Shown here: one piece after another, positions 1 to 8,526 of the stretch
Position numbering within the stretch: position 1 is the first letter of the stretch
How the letters are laid out: each line of letters starts with the position of its first letter
NCBI GenBank assembly: GCA_035571835.1
Contig: DATNBU010000008.1
Location: forward strand, 1-64,000
DNA: 64,000 bases
Source of the DNA: Candidatus Limnocylindrales bacterium
GTDB taxonomy: Bacteria > Desulfobacterota > Binatia > UBA1149 > CAITLU01
Reading direction: 5' to 3'
Notes under the pieces: model-generated
The model's input: the letters and a program-made list of their open reading frames with translations, nothing else
What the model was told of the DNA's origin: nothing
Databases searched by the model: none
Position numbers and translations under genes: made by a program

Positions 1-1329
1 GAGGAACGGTGTGGAGTTCACGGCGACCAGGTTCACGAGCACGAGTACGGGCAGGATCGTTGCGGCGATCCGTGCGCCGGCGGGCAGCATGGAGACGGCG
101 GCGACCGCGCCGATCGCACCGGCGAGCTGCCACTCCCATACCCGCAGGCCGGTGAGTGTCACCATGTGCAGCGCGGCCACGCCGATCCCGATTGCGACGA
201 ACGCCGTCAATCGGCTCCACTTCCCGGGAGGCGCGTCGACGAGTGCGCCCACGCCGAGCCCTGCGGCAATGCTGCCGGCGAAGCTCGACACCCAGATAAA
301 ACGGTTGGGCTCGCGGAATAACTTCCCCGCCGGCAGCGCCTGGTAGGCGGTATACAGAAAGTTGTCGAAGTTCAGCGCGAGATACAGCATGGCCACCAGC
401 GCGTAGAACAAGCCCATTCGGCGCTGACGCGATGCAACGACCGCCACGAGCAGTCCAAGAGGCAGCAGCGGGATCGGGGTGCCGCGGCCCGTGACCTGCC
501 GGGTGACATGGTCGCGAAAGATGGGCCAGTCCCACTTCTCGACTCGTATATCCGCGTTCTCCAGCGGTCCGCTGCGAACCGAGAAGTGAGCGAATTCTGC
601 CATCGGAAGCAGTTGAATCGCGCCGAGACAGACGCAGATCGTTACGGCGAGCGCCAGCACCCCGAACGTGCGCAGCGGCCGCGTCAGGTGACCGGTGGCG
701 AGCTCCCACAGCACCCGAAGGCCGATGACCTGGCAAGTGAACAACAGGATCTGCGGGTATGCGCCGAAGAGTTGCAGCGTCAGTACGAGGCCGAGCACGA
801 CACCATTTCCGACAGTCGGAGCGGCGAGGATGCGTTCGCACCGCCAGAGTGCCCACGGTGTCCAGACGTAGATCCCGAGGATGTTGGTGGATTGCCACAT
901 GGCCAGCTCCACCATCGGCCCACCGACTCCGAAGCACAGACCGCCGACCAGTGCTCCGACGCGGCCAGCACCCAGCTGCCGGCATAACAGATAGGCTCCG
1001 ACCGCGCCGATCGCCATGTGAACGACGGCGAGCAGGCGAAACCCGAAATCGAGGTCGATGAAGAAAAGAGGCCAGTTGAGCGGATAGAACATCCCGAGCA
1101 GGGTGCTCGGGAGAAACGGCTGGCCGCAATTCTGCAATGCGTTCCAGAGCAGGCCATGCCCGTCGCGGAGCGCGTTGAGCGCATAGAGGATGTTGGGATA
1201 GTGCGCTGCGTATACGTCGAAGGACGGGAATGCGTTGCGGCCGGCCAGTCCGGTCGCGAACGTTACGACGACGGCCGCCAGCAGGCCGAGCATCGCAAAT
1301 TCTTTGACGCGATCGCTTCCGGGCGTCAC
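1..1329 (-). CDS. YfhO-like / GT-C multispanning membrane protein (3' part outside the window)
   Basis: An open frame runs from a GTG at 1329 to the window edge (443 codons, no stop). It reads as a polytopic membrane protein: after a short N-terminus there is one hydrophobic helix, a large extracytoplasmic-type segment containing NCGQPF and GMFYPLNWP, then many hydrophobic helices, and an FREPNRFIW motif about 350 residues in. This pattern is typical of the YfhO family and related GT-C glycosyltransferases that move sugars from polyprenyl-phosphate donors onto envelope polymers. The first possible start after an upstream in-frame stop is the GTG; an internal ATG at codon 13 is the alternative. 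It lies about 100 bases downstream of the UbiA-type gene on the same strand and is probably co-transcribed, which fits a lipid-linked sugar pathway. Substrate unknown. The family call is from residue pattern only. Confidence 0.72.
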   Translation of the reverse strand, partial: MTPGSDRVKEFAMLGLLAAVVVTFATGLAGRNAFPSFDVYAAHYPNILYALNALRDGHGLLWNALQNCGQPFLPSTLLGMFYPLNWPLFFIDLDFGFRLLAVVHMAIGAVGAYLLCRQLGAGRVGALVGGLCFGVGGPMVELAMWQSTNILGIYVWTPWALWRCERILAAPTVGNGVVLGLVLTLQLFGAYPQILLFTCQVIGLRVLWELATGHLTRPLRTFGVLALAVTICVCLGAIQLLPMAEFAHFSVRSGPLENADIRVEKWDWPIFRDHVTRQVTGRGTPIPLLPLGLLVAVVASRQRRMGLFYALVAMLYLALNFDNFLYTAYQALPAGKLFREPNRFIWVSSFAGSIAAGLGVGALVDAPPGKWSRLTAFVAIGIGVAALHMVTLTGLRVWEWQLAGAIGAVAAVSMLPAGARIAATILPVLVLVNLVAVNSTPFL

Positions 1330-1432
1330 GACGGATCCTGCCCGGGCGCTAAGAAATCCATATCGGATTCATACCCGTGCATCCGGGGGTCCACAATCGA
1401 CGCCGTGGCATCCAGGTTCTCGCAGGACGCGG

Positions 1433-2923
1433 TTACAGGCGAGCGGCAAGCAGCAGAACTGCGATGGTCGCGCCTACGACATAACTGGACGGATCCTTGA
1501 TGGCGAAGAGCACTGGATCGTCTTTCAGCACGCCGCGATGCGCGAGCAGCCAGATGCGGCTGATCCAGTAGAGCAGCATCGGACAGATGAGCCAGAGCGC
1601 CGCGGGATGCGCGTAAAGTCCGACGACGCGGTCGCTGTTGATGTAGAGGGCGGCAACCAGCACCGAAATATAGCCGCTGACGGCGCCGTTGGTTGCGATC
1701 AGCTCCAGGTCCGAATGGTAATAGCCGCGCACCTTCAGCCCGTCCGGCTGCTGCTGTTGCCGTACTCCGTAGAGCTCCGAGTAGCGCTTGACGAACGCCA
1801 GGCTCAGAAAAAAGAACAGCGAGAACCCGAGAAGCCATGGAGACGGAACGATTCCGGTCGCCGCGCCGCCCGCGATGACGCGTCCCGTGTACAACATGGC
1901 GAGCAGGAGCACATCGATGAGCGGCACGTGCTTCAAACGAAACGAGTACGCCGTCGTGGCGGCGAGGTAGATCAGCAGCACCACCAGGAACGACGGCGGC
2001 AGCAGCGCAGCCACAGCGAGGCCGGAAAGCAGGCAGACGGGCCCCATGGCGAATCCGGCCACCAGCGGAAGGTCGCCCGAGGCGAACGGTCTCCTGCACT
2101 TCGTGGCATGCCTGCGGTCGGCCGCCAGATCGAGCAGATCGTTGGCGAGGTAGACCGAGGACGCGCACAGGTTGAATGCGACGAATGCAAGGAATGCGTT
2201 CACGAAAAGTTCCGGATCGCGCGCTTCCGGTGCCATCAGCAGCGCAACGAAGACGAGCAGGTTCTTGACCCACTGCTGAACTCGCAGCGCGCGTGCCAGC
2301 GTGCGAAAGCTCCACGGCGGCGACGGGAATGTGCGCGTGACGCGCTCGCCGGCGCGACCGGCAAGGCGAGCGTCGGAGCTGACGACGATTGCGTTGCGCG
2401 CGCTCGACCAGACGTCGAGGTCCGCAACATGGTCGCCTGCATAATCGTAGCCGCCGGCGCCGAAGCGTTCGCAGAGCTCGGCGCGCTTGTTTGCGCCCTT
2501 CAGGTTGTTCGTGCCGTTGCTCGCAATGACCTCGTGGAATACGCCGACGTAGTCTGCGACGGGCCGCACGATGGCCTCGTCGGCCGCAGATACGAGCACG
2601 ATCCTGCGACCCGCGGCATGCTCGTCGCGCAGGAAGGCGACGAACTCCTGATGATACGGAAGTGTCGAAGGGTCGAGCTCGACTCTTCTCGAGATCTGGC
2701 GCTTCAGGTTGGCCTTGCCTCCGGCCAGCCAGATCGGCAACGCCGCGATCAGGAGCGGATTCGCCTTGAGCAGAAGAAGGACGGACTCAAACAGTGTGTC
2801 TGTCCTGACGAGCGTTCCGTCCATGTCGACACAGAGCGGCGGCTCGGCGGAGGTCGAGATGGGGCGTGAAATCATTGCCAAAGCGCTCGATGCGGACCGC
2901 AAGGTGGGAATCGGGTCAGCCAC
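1433..2923 (-). CDS. HAD-domain/UbiA-family prenyltransferase fusion
   Basis: 496-residue two-domain protein. Residues ~30-210 are a haloacid-dehalogenase phosphatase-like domain, with DMDGTLV (nucleophile Asp) and a later GDHVADLDVW acidic motif. Residues ~225-496 are a UbiA integral-membrane prenyltransferase with the Asp-rich NDLLDLAADRRH motif and about eight hydrophobic helices. UbiA enzymes with this type of fusion resemble 5-phosphoribose-diphosphate:polyprenyl-phosphate transferases. By inference the HAD part could dephosphorylate the product, giving polyprenyl-phosphoryl ribose. A DprE1-like oxidase (7178-8512) in the same neighbourhood supports this reading; a quinone-biosynthesis or other prenylation role is the alternative. 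The first ATG is used, but an ATG at codon 17 would still include the whole HAD domain. It is divergent from the gene at 3112, so both promoters must lie in 2924-3111. Confidence 0.85.
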   Translation of the reverse strand: MADPIPTLRSASSALAMISRPISTSAEPPLCVDMDGTLVRTDTLFESVLLLLKANPLLIAALPIWLAGGKANLKRQISRRVELDPSTLPYHQEFVAFLRDEHAAGRRIVLVSAADEAIVRPVADYVGVFHEVIASNGTNNLKGANKRAELCERFGAGGYDYAGDHVADLDVWSSARNAIVVSSDARLAGRAGERVTRTFPSPPWSFRTLARALRVQQWVKNLLVFVALLMAPEARDPELFVNAFLAFVAFNLCASSVYLANDLLDLAADRRHATKCRRPFASGDLPLVAGFAMGPVCLLSGLAVAALLPPSFLVVLLIYLAATTAYSFRLKHVPLIDVLLLAMLYTGRVIAGGAATGIVPSPWLLGFSLFFFLSLAFVKRYSELYGVRQQQQPDGLKVRGYYHSDLELIATNGAVSGYISVLVAALYINSDRVVGLYAHPAALWLICPMLLYWISRIWLLAHRGVLKDDPVLFAIKDPSSYVVGATIAVLLLAARL

Positions 2924-3111
2924 GCTTTACCGACGATTTCTCCGTGCCGCAAGCCGGCGTCCTCATTGCCCGGCGCGTCAATCGGGCCCGCAACCACCGG
3001 CATCGGCACCGCAGTGCGATCGAATCCTGCTATCTCCTGTGGTAGCTATTCGCTTCGATCGCGCTCGAACCGGCGCGCCCGATTAACTCGAGCAGCGAAG
3101 TACCAGGGTCG

Positions 3112-3546
3112 ATGACTGCACCACGCCGGCTCGGCGCGCGACACAAAGCCACCGTCGCGAGAATTGTCGAGTCCATCACTCCGACATTCCCGCCGCTCGA
3201 TTCCGGCAAGCGCACGGTCGTCTTCGCCGATGTCACCCGGTTCGTCGCATCGCAGATCGAGGCACTGCCGGATTTCCTGCGACCTCCATACAAAATGGCG
3301 CTGAGCGGTTTTGAATGGCTCGCCGTCGTCCGGTGGGGCCGGCCGTTCACGGCGCTCGACGCGGCCAGGCAAGCCGCCTGGATCGCGCTCTGGAGCGACT
3401 CGCCGGTGGGCGCGATGCGGAACTTCGTCAAGCTCATTCGCGGTTGCGCGTTGCTTGCGTACTACGACCACCCGCTCCTGCTCGAGGCATTGGAAGCCGA
3501 AGCCGGCGGAGAAGGTTCCCGGGAAAGCATCGGAGAACCCGCATGA
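3112..3546 (+). CDS. small protein preceding GMC oxidase, probable oxidase partner
   Basis: 144-residue soluble-looking protein. It has a basic N-terminus, a central hydrophobic/aromatic stretch (LPDFLRPPYKMAL, FEWLAVVRWG) and a C-terminal segment with W-x-DSP...RNFVKLIRG...LAYYDHP. Small proteins with this WxxS...K.L..LAYYD pattern are commonly encoded beside GMC alcohol oxidases, and resemble the N-terminal region of long-chain fatty-alcohol oxidases and gluconate-dehydrogenase subunit-3-like proteins. Its stop overlaps the start of the GMC-oxidase gene in an ATGA junction, so the two are translationally coupled and probably act together. No catalytic motif is visible. The partner role is inference from context and motif resemblance. 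Confidence 0.65.
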   Translation: MTAPRRLGARHKATVARIVESITPTFPPLDSGKRTVVFADVTRFVASQIEALPDFLRPPYKMALSGFEWLAVVRWGRPFTALDAARQAAWIALWSDSPVGAMRNFVKLIRGCALLAYYDHPLLLEALEAEAGGEGSRESIGEPA

Positions 3547-6110
3547 AGCGAAGCGATGCAGGCGCCGCGATGACGACGCAGATCCTCATCGTGGGCTCGG
3601 GCGCGGGCGGCGCTGCGACGGCGACCGCCCTGGCCGAAGCCGGCTGCGAAGTGCTGATCCTGGAGGAAGGCCCGAACGTAGATACCTCGCGTATCGCGTC
3701 CAACTCGACGGACGCCATCTCGCTTCTCTATCGCAACGGTGGAATGACGCCGATGCTTGGCCGCCAGTCGACCGCATTCGTCGAAGGACGCTGCGTCGGC
3801 GGGTCGACCGAGATCAACAGCGGCTTCTGGCACCGTCTGCCGGAAGACACGTACCTGCGGTGGAAAGCCAACGAGCTGCTTGCCGATTTCACGGCGGAGA
3901 TCATGACGCCGTACTTCGAGCGCATAGAAGCGGACCTGTCGGTTTCCCACATGCGGCCGGAACAGATTCCGCGCAGCTCCGTGCTGTTTCGTGAAGGCGC
4001 CGAGCGACTCGGCTGGAAGTACGTCGAGGTGCCGCGCTGCCAGAAGGAGTCCGGCAGCCAGTTCGCTCCGGGCGCGAAGCAGTCGATGCAGCGCACGTAC
4101 ATTCCACGAGCGATCGCGGCCGGAGCGCGCCTGCTTGCCGACTGCAAGGCGACGCGAATCGTCCACGAGAACGGATACGTGCGCGGCGTGGAGGTCACGC
4201 AGAATACCGACGGCACCCGGCGGCGCTTCGAAGTACGCGCCGACGCCGTCTTTCTGTGCTGCGGTGCGATTCAGACGCCGGCACTGCTCCGGCGCAGCGG
4301 AATCCGGAAAAACGTCGGCGACAGGCTCTGCATTCATCCGATGATCAAGGCGGCCGCGCTGTTCGACGAAGAGGTCGAGGCCCACGACGCCGCGCTGCCG
4401 GTCTACCAGGTCAAGGAGTTCTGGCCGACGATCTCGCTCGGCGGCGCGGTGTTCAGCCCTGGTTTTCTCGCGATGACGCTGTCGGACAACTGGACACCGT
4501 ATCAGCACGCCATGCAGGACTGGACACGCATGGCGCTCTACTACGCGACGACGCGCAGCATGGGACGCGGGTCGATTCGCGCGGTGCCCGGCGTCGAGGA
4601 CGGAGTCGTCATTCGCTACGAACCGTCGGCGGCCGACGAGCGCAATCTCACGACAGGTCTCGCAAGGCTCGGTGAGCTCCTGTTCGCTGCGGGCGCGAAG
4701 GCGGTGTATCCGTCCGTCGCCGGCTCACCGATCCTGCACTCGGCCGACGAGTGTCGCGGGCTCGGCCAGCAGCAGATTCCCATCACGTCGATGAGTCTTT
4801 CGAACGTGCACGCGTTCAGCACGTGTCCGATGGGTGAGAATCTCGACATTTGTGCGACCGACTCGTATGGAAAAGTGTACGGATTCCGCAATCTCTTCGT
4901 CAACGACGCCAGCCTGATTCCCGATGCACCGGGCGTCAACCCGCAGGGCACGACGATGGCGATTGCGTTCCGCAACGCGGAGCACTTCATGGAAGCAAAG
5001 CAGAGGACGATGCCGCGCACGGTCGCAAAACCTCCGGGTCGTGCCGACGTGCTCGTCACCGGCGCGCCCGGCTGGCTCGGCACGCGCCTGGTCGAGGTCC
5101 TTGTCCGCGGCATGGACGATTCGTCGGCTGCGCAGTCGCCGGGCAGCGCGAACCTGGCGGGCCCGGCAGAGCGCACGGTGCGCTGTCTGGTGCGACCGTC
5201 CGACGACCCGTCGTCACTCGCCGGACTTTCGGACAACCTCGAGATCGCGGCCGGCGACCTCACCGATCCTGCGTCGCTGCGCGAGTTCTGCCGCGGCGCC
5301 GAAGGCGGAACGCTGTTCCATTCGGCAGGGCTCATTCATCCCGAGCGCTTCGTTCGCGACTTCGATCGCGTCAACTTCGAAGGCACGCGCAATCTTCTTG
5401 CTGCGGCACAGGAAGCCGGCGTGCGGCGCGTGGTCGTCGTCTCGTCCAATTCGCCGATCGGCTGCAATCCGTCTCCGGATCACCTGTTCGACGAGCGATC
5501 ACCGTACAATCCGTACATGGGCTACGGCCGTTCCAAGGCCCGTGCCGAGGCTCTCGTGCACGACGTGCAGGCGAGCGGCCGGATGGAGACGGTCATCATC
5601 CGGCCGCCGTGGTTTTACGGGCCGCACCAGCCGCCGCGTCAGACGCTGTTCTTCACGATGATCAAGGACGGACGGTTCCCGATTCTCGGCGACGGCAATC
5701 AGAAGCGCTCGATGGCCTACGTCGACAACATCTGCCAGGGCCTGCTGCTCGCCGCGTCCAGCCCGAAGGCGAACGGCGAAACGTACTGGATCGCGGATGC
5801 GCGCCCGTACTCGATCAACGAGGTCGTCGCGACCGTGACCGAAGTCCTCGAGTCGTTCGGCTTCCACTGCAAGGGATCGCAGGTCCGCCTTCCCGCCATC
5901 GTCGGGGAAACTGCGCGCGTCATCGACGCAGCTCTGCAGAGCGTCGGGCTTTACCATCAGAAATTTCACGTGCTCGGCGAGATGCACCAGTCGATTGCCT
6001 GCTCGATCGACAAGGCGCGTGCCGAGCTCGGATACGAGCCGAATTACGAGCTGCAGGGCGGCATGCGTGCGTCGATCGAGTGGTGCCTCGCCAACGGCCA
6101 ACGGATATGA
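3543..6110 (+). CDS. GMC-family FAD oxidase fused to an extended SDR (3beta-HSD/epimerase-like)
   Basis: 855-residue bifunctional protein in one uninterrupted frame. Residues ~10-485 form a GMC oxidoreductase: a dinucleotide motif GSGAGG near the N-terminus, GGSTEINSGFW, and a C-terminal region with HAFSTCPMG and GVNPQGTT supplying the usual catalytic His/Asn positions. After a short linker, residues ~500-855 are an extended short-chain dehydrogenase with GAPGWLG for NAD(P), a YGRSK active-site motif and RPPWFYGP. The GMC half resembles long-chain alcohol or sterol oxidases; the SDR half resembles 3beta-hydroxysteroid dehydrogenases and nucleotide-sugar epimerases. Start at 3543 (ATGA overlap with the previous gene) is preferred over an ATG at 3570. 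It overlaps the next gene by four bases. Likely a lipid-alcohol or sterol redox enzyme; substrate not determinable. Confidence 0.85.
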   Translation: MKRSDAGAAMTTQILIVGSGAGGAATATALAEAGCEVLILEEGPNVDTSRIASNSTDAISLLYRNGGMTPMLGRQSTAFVEGRCVGGSTEINSGFWHRLPEDTYLRWKANELLADFTAEIMTPYFERIEADLSVSHMRPEQIPRSSVLFREGAERLGWKYVEVPRCQKESGSQFAPGAKQSMQRTYIPRAIAAGARLLADCKATRIVHENGYVRGVEVTQNTDGTRRRFEVRADAVFLCCGAIQTPALLRRSGIRKNVGDRLCIHPMIKAAALFDEEVEAHDAALPVYQVKEFWPTISLGGAVFSPGFLAMTLSDNWTPYQHAMQDWTRMALYYATTRSMGRGSIRAVPGVEDGVVIRYEPSAADERNLTTGLARLGELLFAAGAKAVYPSVAGSPILHSADECRGLGQQQIPITSMSLSNVHAFSTCPMGENLDICATDSYGKVYGFRNLFVNDASLIPDAPGVNPQGTTMAIAFRNAEHFMEAKQRTMPRTVAKPPGRADVLVTGAPGWLGTRLVEVLVRGMDDSSAAQSPGSANLAGPAERTVRCLVRPSDDPSSLAGLSDNLEIAAGDLTDPASLREFCRGAEGGTLFHSAGLIHPERFVRDFDRVNFEGTRNLLAAAQEAGVRRVVVVSSNSPIGCNPSPDHLFDERSPYNPYMGYGRSKARAEALVHDVQASGRMETVIIRPPWFYGPHQPPRQTLFFTMIKDGRFPILGDGNQKRSMAYVDNICQGLLLAASSPKANGETYWIADARPYSINEVVATVTEVLESFGFHCKGSQVRLPAIVGETARVIDAALQSVGLYHQKFHVLGEMHQSIACSIDKARAELGYEPNYELQGGMRASIEWCLANGQRI

Positions 6111-7168
6111 ACCAGGACAAACAACCATCAAGGGCTCGCCTGTCGCTCATCACCGGAGGCTCCGGTTACTTCGGCTGCCTTCTGCGCGACCGTCTGGTCG
6201 AGCGTGGCGAGACGGTGCGCGTGTTCGATCTCGTCGACGTCGAGGACCGGCCCGCGTCGGTCGAATTCATCCAGGGCGACATTCGCGACACGGGTGCGAT
6301 CGCACGGGCCTGCGAAGACGTCGACGTCGTCTACCATAACGTTGCGCAGGTGCCGCTCGCCAAGGACCGCGAGGCGTTCTGGTCCGTCAATTTCGGCGGC
6401 ACCGAGAATCTGCTGAACGCGGCGCGCACGGCCGGCGTCGCGAAGATCGTCAACACGTCGTCGAGCGCGATATTCGGCGTGCCGAAGAAAAATCCCGTCG
6501 ACGAGTCGACCGAACCGACGCCGATGGAGCAGTACGGCAAGGCCAAGCTCGCGGCCGAGAATCTCGTGCGCCGTCACGTGGCCGAGCACGGCATCGACGC
6601 GACGATCATTCGCCCGCGCACGATCGTCGGCCACGGCCGCCTCGGCATTTTCCAGATCCTGTTCAACTGGATCGAGGAAGGCCGCAACATTCCGGTCCTC
6701 GGCAAGGGCGACAACCTCTACCAGTTCGTGCACGCCGATGACCTTGCCGACGCCTGCATCCGCGCGGGCGGACGGCCGGGCTTTGCGGTCTACAACATCG
6801 GAGCCGAACGTTTCGGAACGATGCGCGAGATCCTGGAGGCGCTCTGCCGCCACGCAGGCACCGGCAGCAAGGTCTATTCGGTACCGATGGGGCTCGCGGT
6901 GGCCGCGATGCAGGTGACGAGCATGCTCGGGCTGTCGCCTCTCGGACCGTATCATTCGATGATGTACGGACGCAGCCTGTGGTTCGACACCAGCCGCGCG
7001 CAGCGCGAGCTCGACTGGAAGTCGCGGTGGTCGAACGAAGAGATGATCTGCGAGTCTTACGACTGGTACATCCGGCACAAAGCCGAAGTGCTCGCCGACA
7101 GCACCGCGTCGCCGCACAAGTCGGCGATCAAGCAGGGCGTGCTCGCGATCCTGCGCCGTTTTTCGTGA
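6107..7168 (+). CDS. NAD-dependent epimerase/dehydratase (extended SDR)
   Basis: 353-residue extended SDR. The N-terminal TGGSGYFG is the NAD(P)-binding glycine motif, followed by a GDIRD acidic patch; NTSSSAIFG and YGKAK supply catalytic Ser, Tyr and Lys. The C-terminal substrate domain ends in a hydrophobic/basic tail. Homologues act on nucleotide sugars, flavanones or 3beta-hydroxysteroids. It starts at the ATG inside the ATGA that ends the GMC-SDR gene, so it is the third gene of a coupled operon 3112-7168. It ends only nine bases before the stop of the convergent DprE1-like gene, leaving no room for a separate terminator. Having two extended SDRs in one operon suggests sequential oxidation/reduction of the same substrate. 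Confidence 0.85.
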   Translation: MNQDKQPSRARLSLITGGSGYFGCLLRDRLVERGETVRVFDLVDVEDRPASVEFIQGDIRDTGAIARACEDVDVVYHNVAQVPLAKDREAFWSVNFGGTENLLNAARTAGVAKIVNTSSSAIFGVPKKNPVDESTEPTPMEQYGKAKLAAENLVRRHVAEHGIDATIIRPRTIVGHGRLGIFQILFNWIEEGRNIPVLGKGDNLYQFVHADDLADACIRAGGRPGFAVYNIGAERFGTMREILEALCRHAGTGSKVYSVPMGLAVAAMQVTSMLGLSPLGPYHSMMYGRSLWFDTSRAQRELDWKSRWSNEEMICESYDWYIRHKAEVLADSTASPHKSAIKQGVLAILRRFS

Positions 7169-7177
7169 GGCAGCGGT

Positions 7178-8512
7178 TCAGCTAGCGCGTCGGTCGGGAA
7201 ACAGGCGCTGGGAAAGACCGCTCGCGATCGTGCCGTCCGGATCGATCCGGCGGCGCACATCGAGGAAGCGCTCCAGTCTCGACTCCATTCGTGCGAACTG
7301 TTCGGCGGTCGTGAAGGCATCCTTCGCCAGATAGATGCGGCCGCCCGCATCGATCACCGCTTCGTTCAGACGCGAAACGAGCGCCGCCGTCCCGGCGTGG
7401 ATCGGGAAGTCGAGCGCAAAGGAAATGCCAGGCATCGGAAACGACAGCATGCCTTTGCCCTCGGCGCCGTAATCCTTGATCACCGCCAGGAACGGGCCCG
7501 GGCCTCCGCTACCGGCGATGTCGACGATCCGGCGGTAGCTGCGCATCGTTGCGTCGCGCGGCAGCACGCATTGATACTGCGTCAGCCCGCCGCGCCCGTA
7601 GAGCACATTCCAGTTCTCCACGATGTCGAGCGGATAGAAGAACGACAACGCGCTGCCGACGGTGCCGTCCGCGCCATCGCGCGCGTGCGACTGGCGCGCG
7701 AGATTGTAGCGGAGCGCATTGTAGGCGCGGATCGTCGCGTTGCTCAGAAACGTGGCGGGCACCCGGCGCGGAACCACGACACGCGGCAGCTCCCGGTGGT
7801 GAATCAGAGCCGCTTGCTCAGGGCTTGCCCAGCGGCCGTAGAACAGGATGCCGCGACCGAAGGACCCGCCTCGCGCCATCAGGTCCGACCACGCGACCGT
7901 GAACGGCCATCGGTGGCTCGCATCCTCGAGCGCATCGATCAGTGACTCGAGGTCGACGAACGTCCGCGAGGTGCCGATGATCGAGCTCGACGGCACACGC
8001 TCGAGAACCAGCGTCACGTCGAGGATGTGACCGGTAAGCCCCATTCCGCCGAGAGTTGCCCAGAAGATCTCCGGATGCGTCTCTCCCGTGACGTCCTCGA
8101 CGCGGCCGTCGGGAAACCGCATGCGAATCGACCGCACGTGCGCGCCGATGGTGCCCGCAGCGTGATGGTTCTTGCCGTGCACGTCGGCGGCAACCATGCC
8201 TCCGAGGGTCACGTAGCGCGTGCCGGGAGTGACCGGAACAAAGAAGCCGCGCGGAAGGAACATCTCGATGAGGCGGTCCAGGCGAAGGCCGGCCTCGGCG
8301 CGCAGCACGCCGGAGCGTTCGTCGAACGAGAGGACTCGATCGGCACGAAGGCTCGATGCAACCGGTCCGCGGCCCGCCGGTGGCAGCGATGCATCGCCGT
8401 ACGAACGTCCGAGGCCGCGCGTCAGCACGGCCCCGTCGGTAATTTTTTCGAGGTCGGGATCTTCGAGCTCGGTGGCGCTCGCGACAGGGTAGCGACCCCA
8501 GCCGCTGAGCAT
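7178..8512 (-). CDS. DprE1-like FAD-linked oxidase (polyprenyl-phosphoryl-ribose oxidase type)
   Basis: 444-residue vanillyl-alcohol-oxidase-superfamily flavoprotein. Residues 33-40 GLGRSYGD and 112-117 HGKNHH match the FAD-domain signatures of mycobacterial DprE1, and TPGTRYVTLGG, WATLGGMGLTG, QYQ and the C-terminal LAKDA also correspond. The position of the DprE1 cysteine attacked by benzothiazinones is Ala here (SFPMPGISFALDFP). DprE1 oxidises decaprenyl-phosphoryl-ribose at C2 in D-arabinose donor synthesis; the HAD-UbiA gene nearby could supply such a substrate. No classical DprE2-type SDR is adjacent, although extended SDRs are. Start chosen at the ATG 15 bases after the desaturase stop; the longer in-frame extension would overlap the desaturase gene. 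Third gene of the PaaX-desaturase operon. Confidence 0.82.
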   Translation of the reverse strand: MLSGWGRYPVASATELEDPDLEKITDGAVLTRGLGRSYGDASLPPAGRGPVASSLRADRVLSFDERSGVLRAEAGLRLDRLIEMFLPRGFFVPVTPGTRYVTLGGMVAADVHGKNHHAAGTIGAHVRSIRMRFPDGRVEDVTGETHPEIFWATLGGMGLTGHILDVTLVLERVPSSSIIGTSRTFVDLESLIDALEDASHRWPFTVAWSDLMARGGSFGRGILFYGRWASPEQAALIHHRELPRVVVPRRVPATFLSNATIRAYNALRYNLARQSHARDGADGTVGSALSFFYPLDIVENWNVLYGRGGLTQYQCVLPRDATMRSYRRIVDIAGSGGPGPFLAVIKDYGAEGKGMLSFPMPGISFALDFPIHAGTAALVSRLNEAVIDAGGRIYLAKDAFTTAEQFARMESRLERFLDVRRRIDPDGTIASGLSQRLFPDRRAS

Positions 8513-8526
8513 CTTGACGCTGTTGT

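Noticed and set aside
780-1184. 134-codon minus-strand frame near the left edge
   Set aside because: It lies inside the real membrane-protein frame (1-1329) in another phase and has Ser/Arg-rich low-complexity sequence.
1235-2869. 544-codon plus-strand frame opposite the HAD-UbiA gene
   Set aside because: Composition (Arg, Glu, Gln-rich) and lack of motifs show a shadow of the minus-strand gene, which has clear HAD and UbiA motifs.
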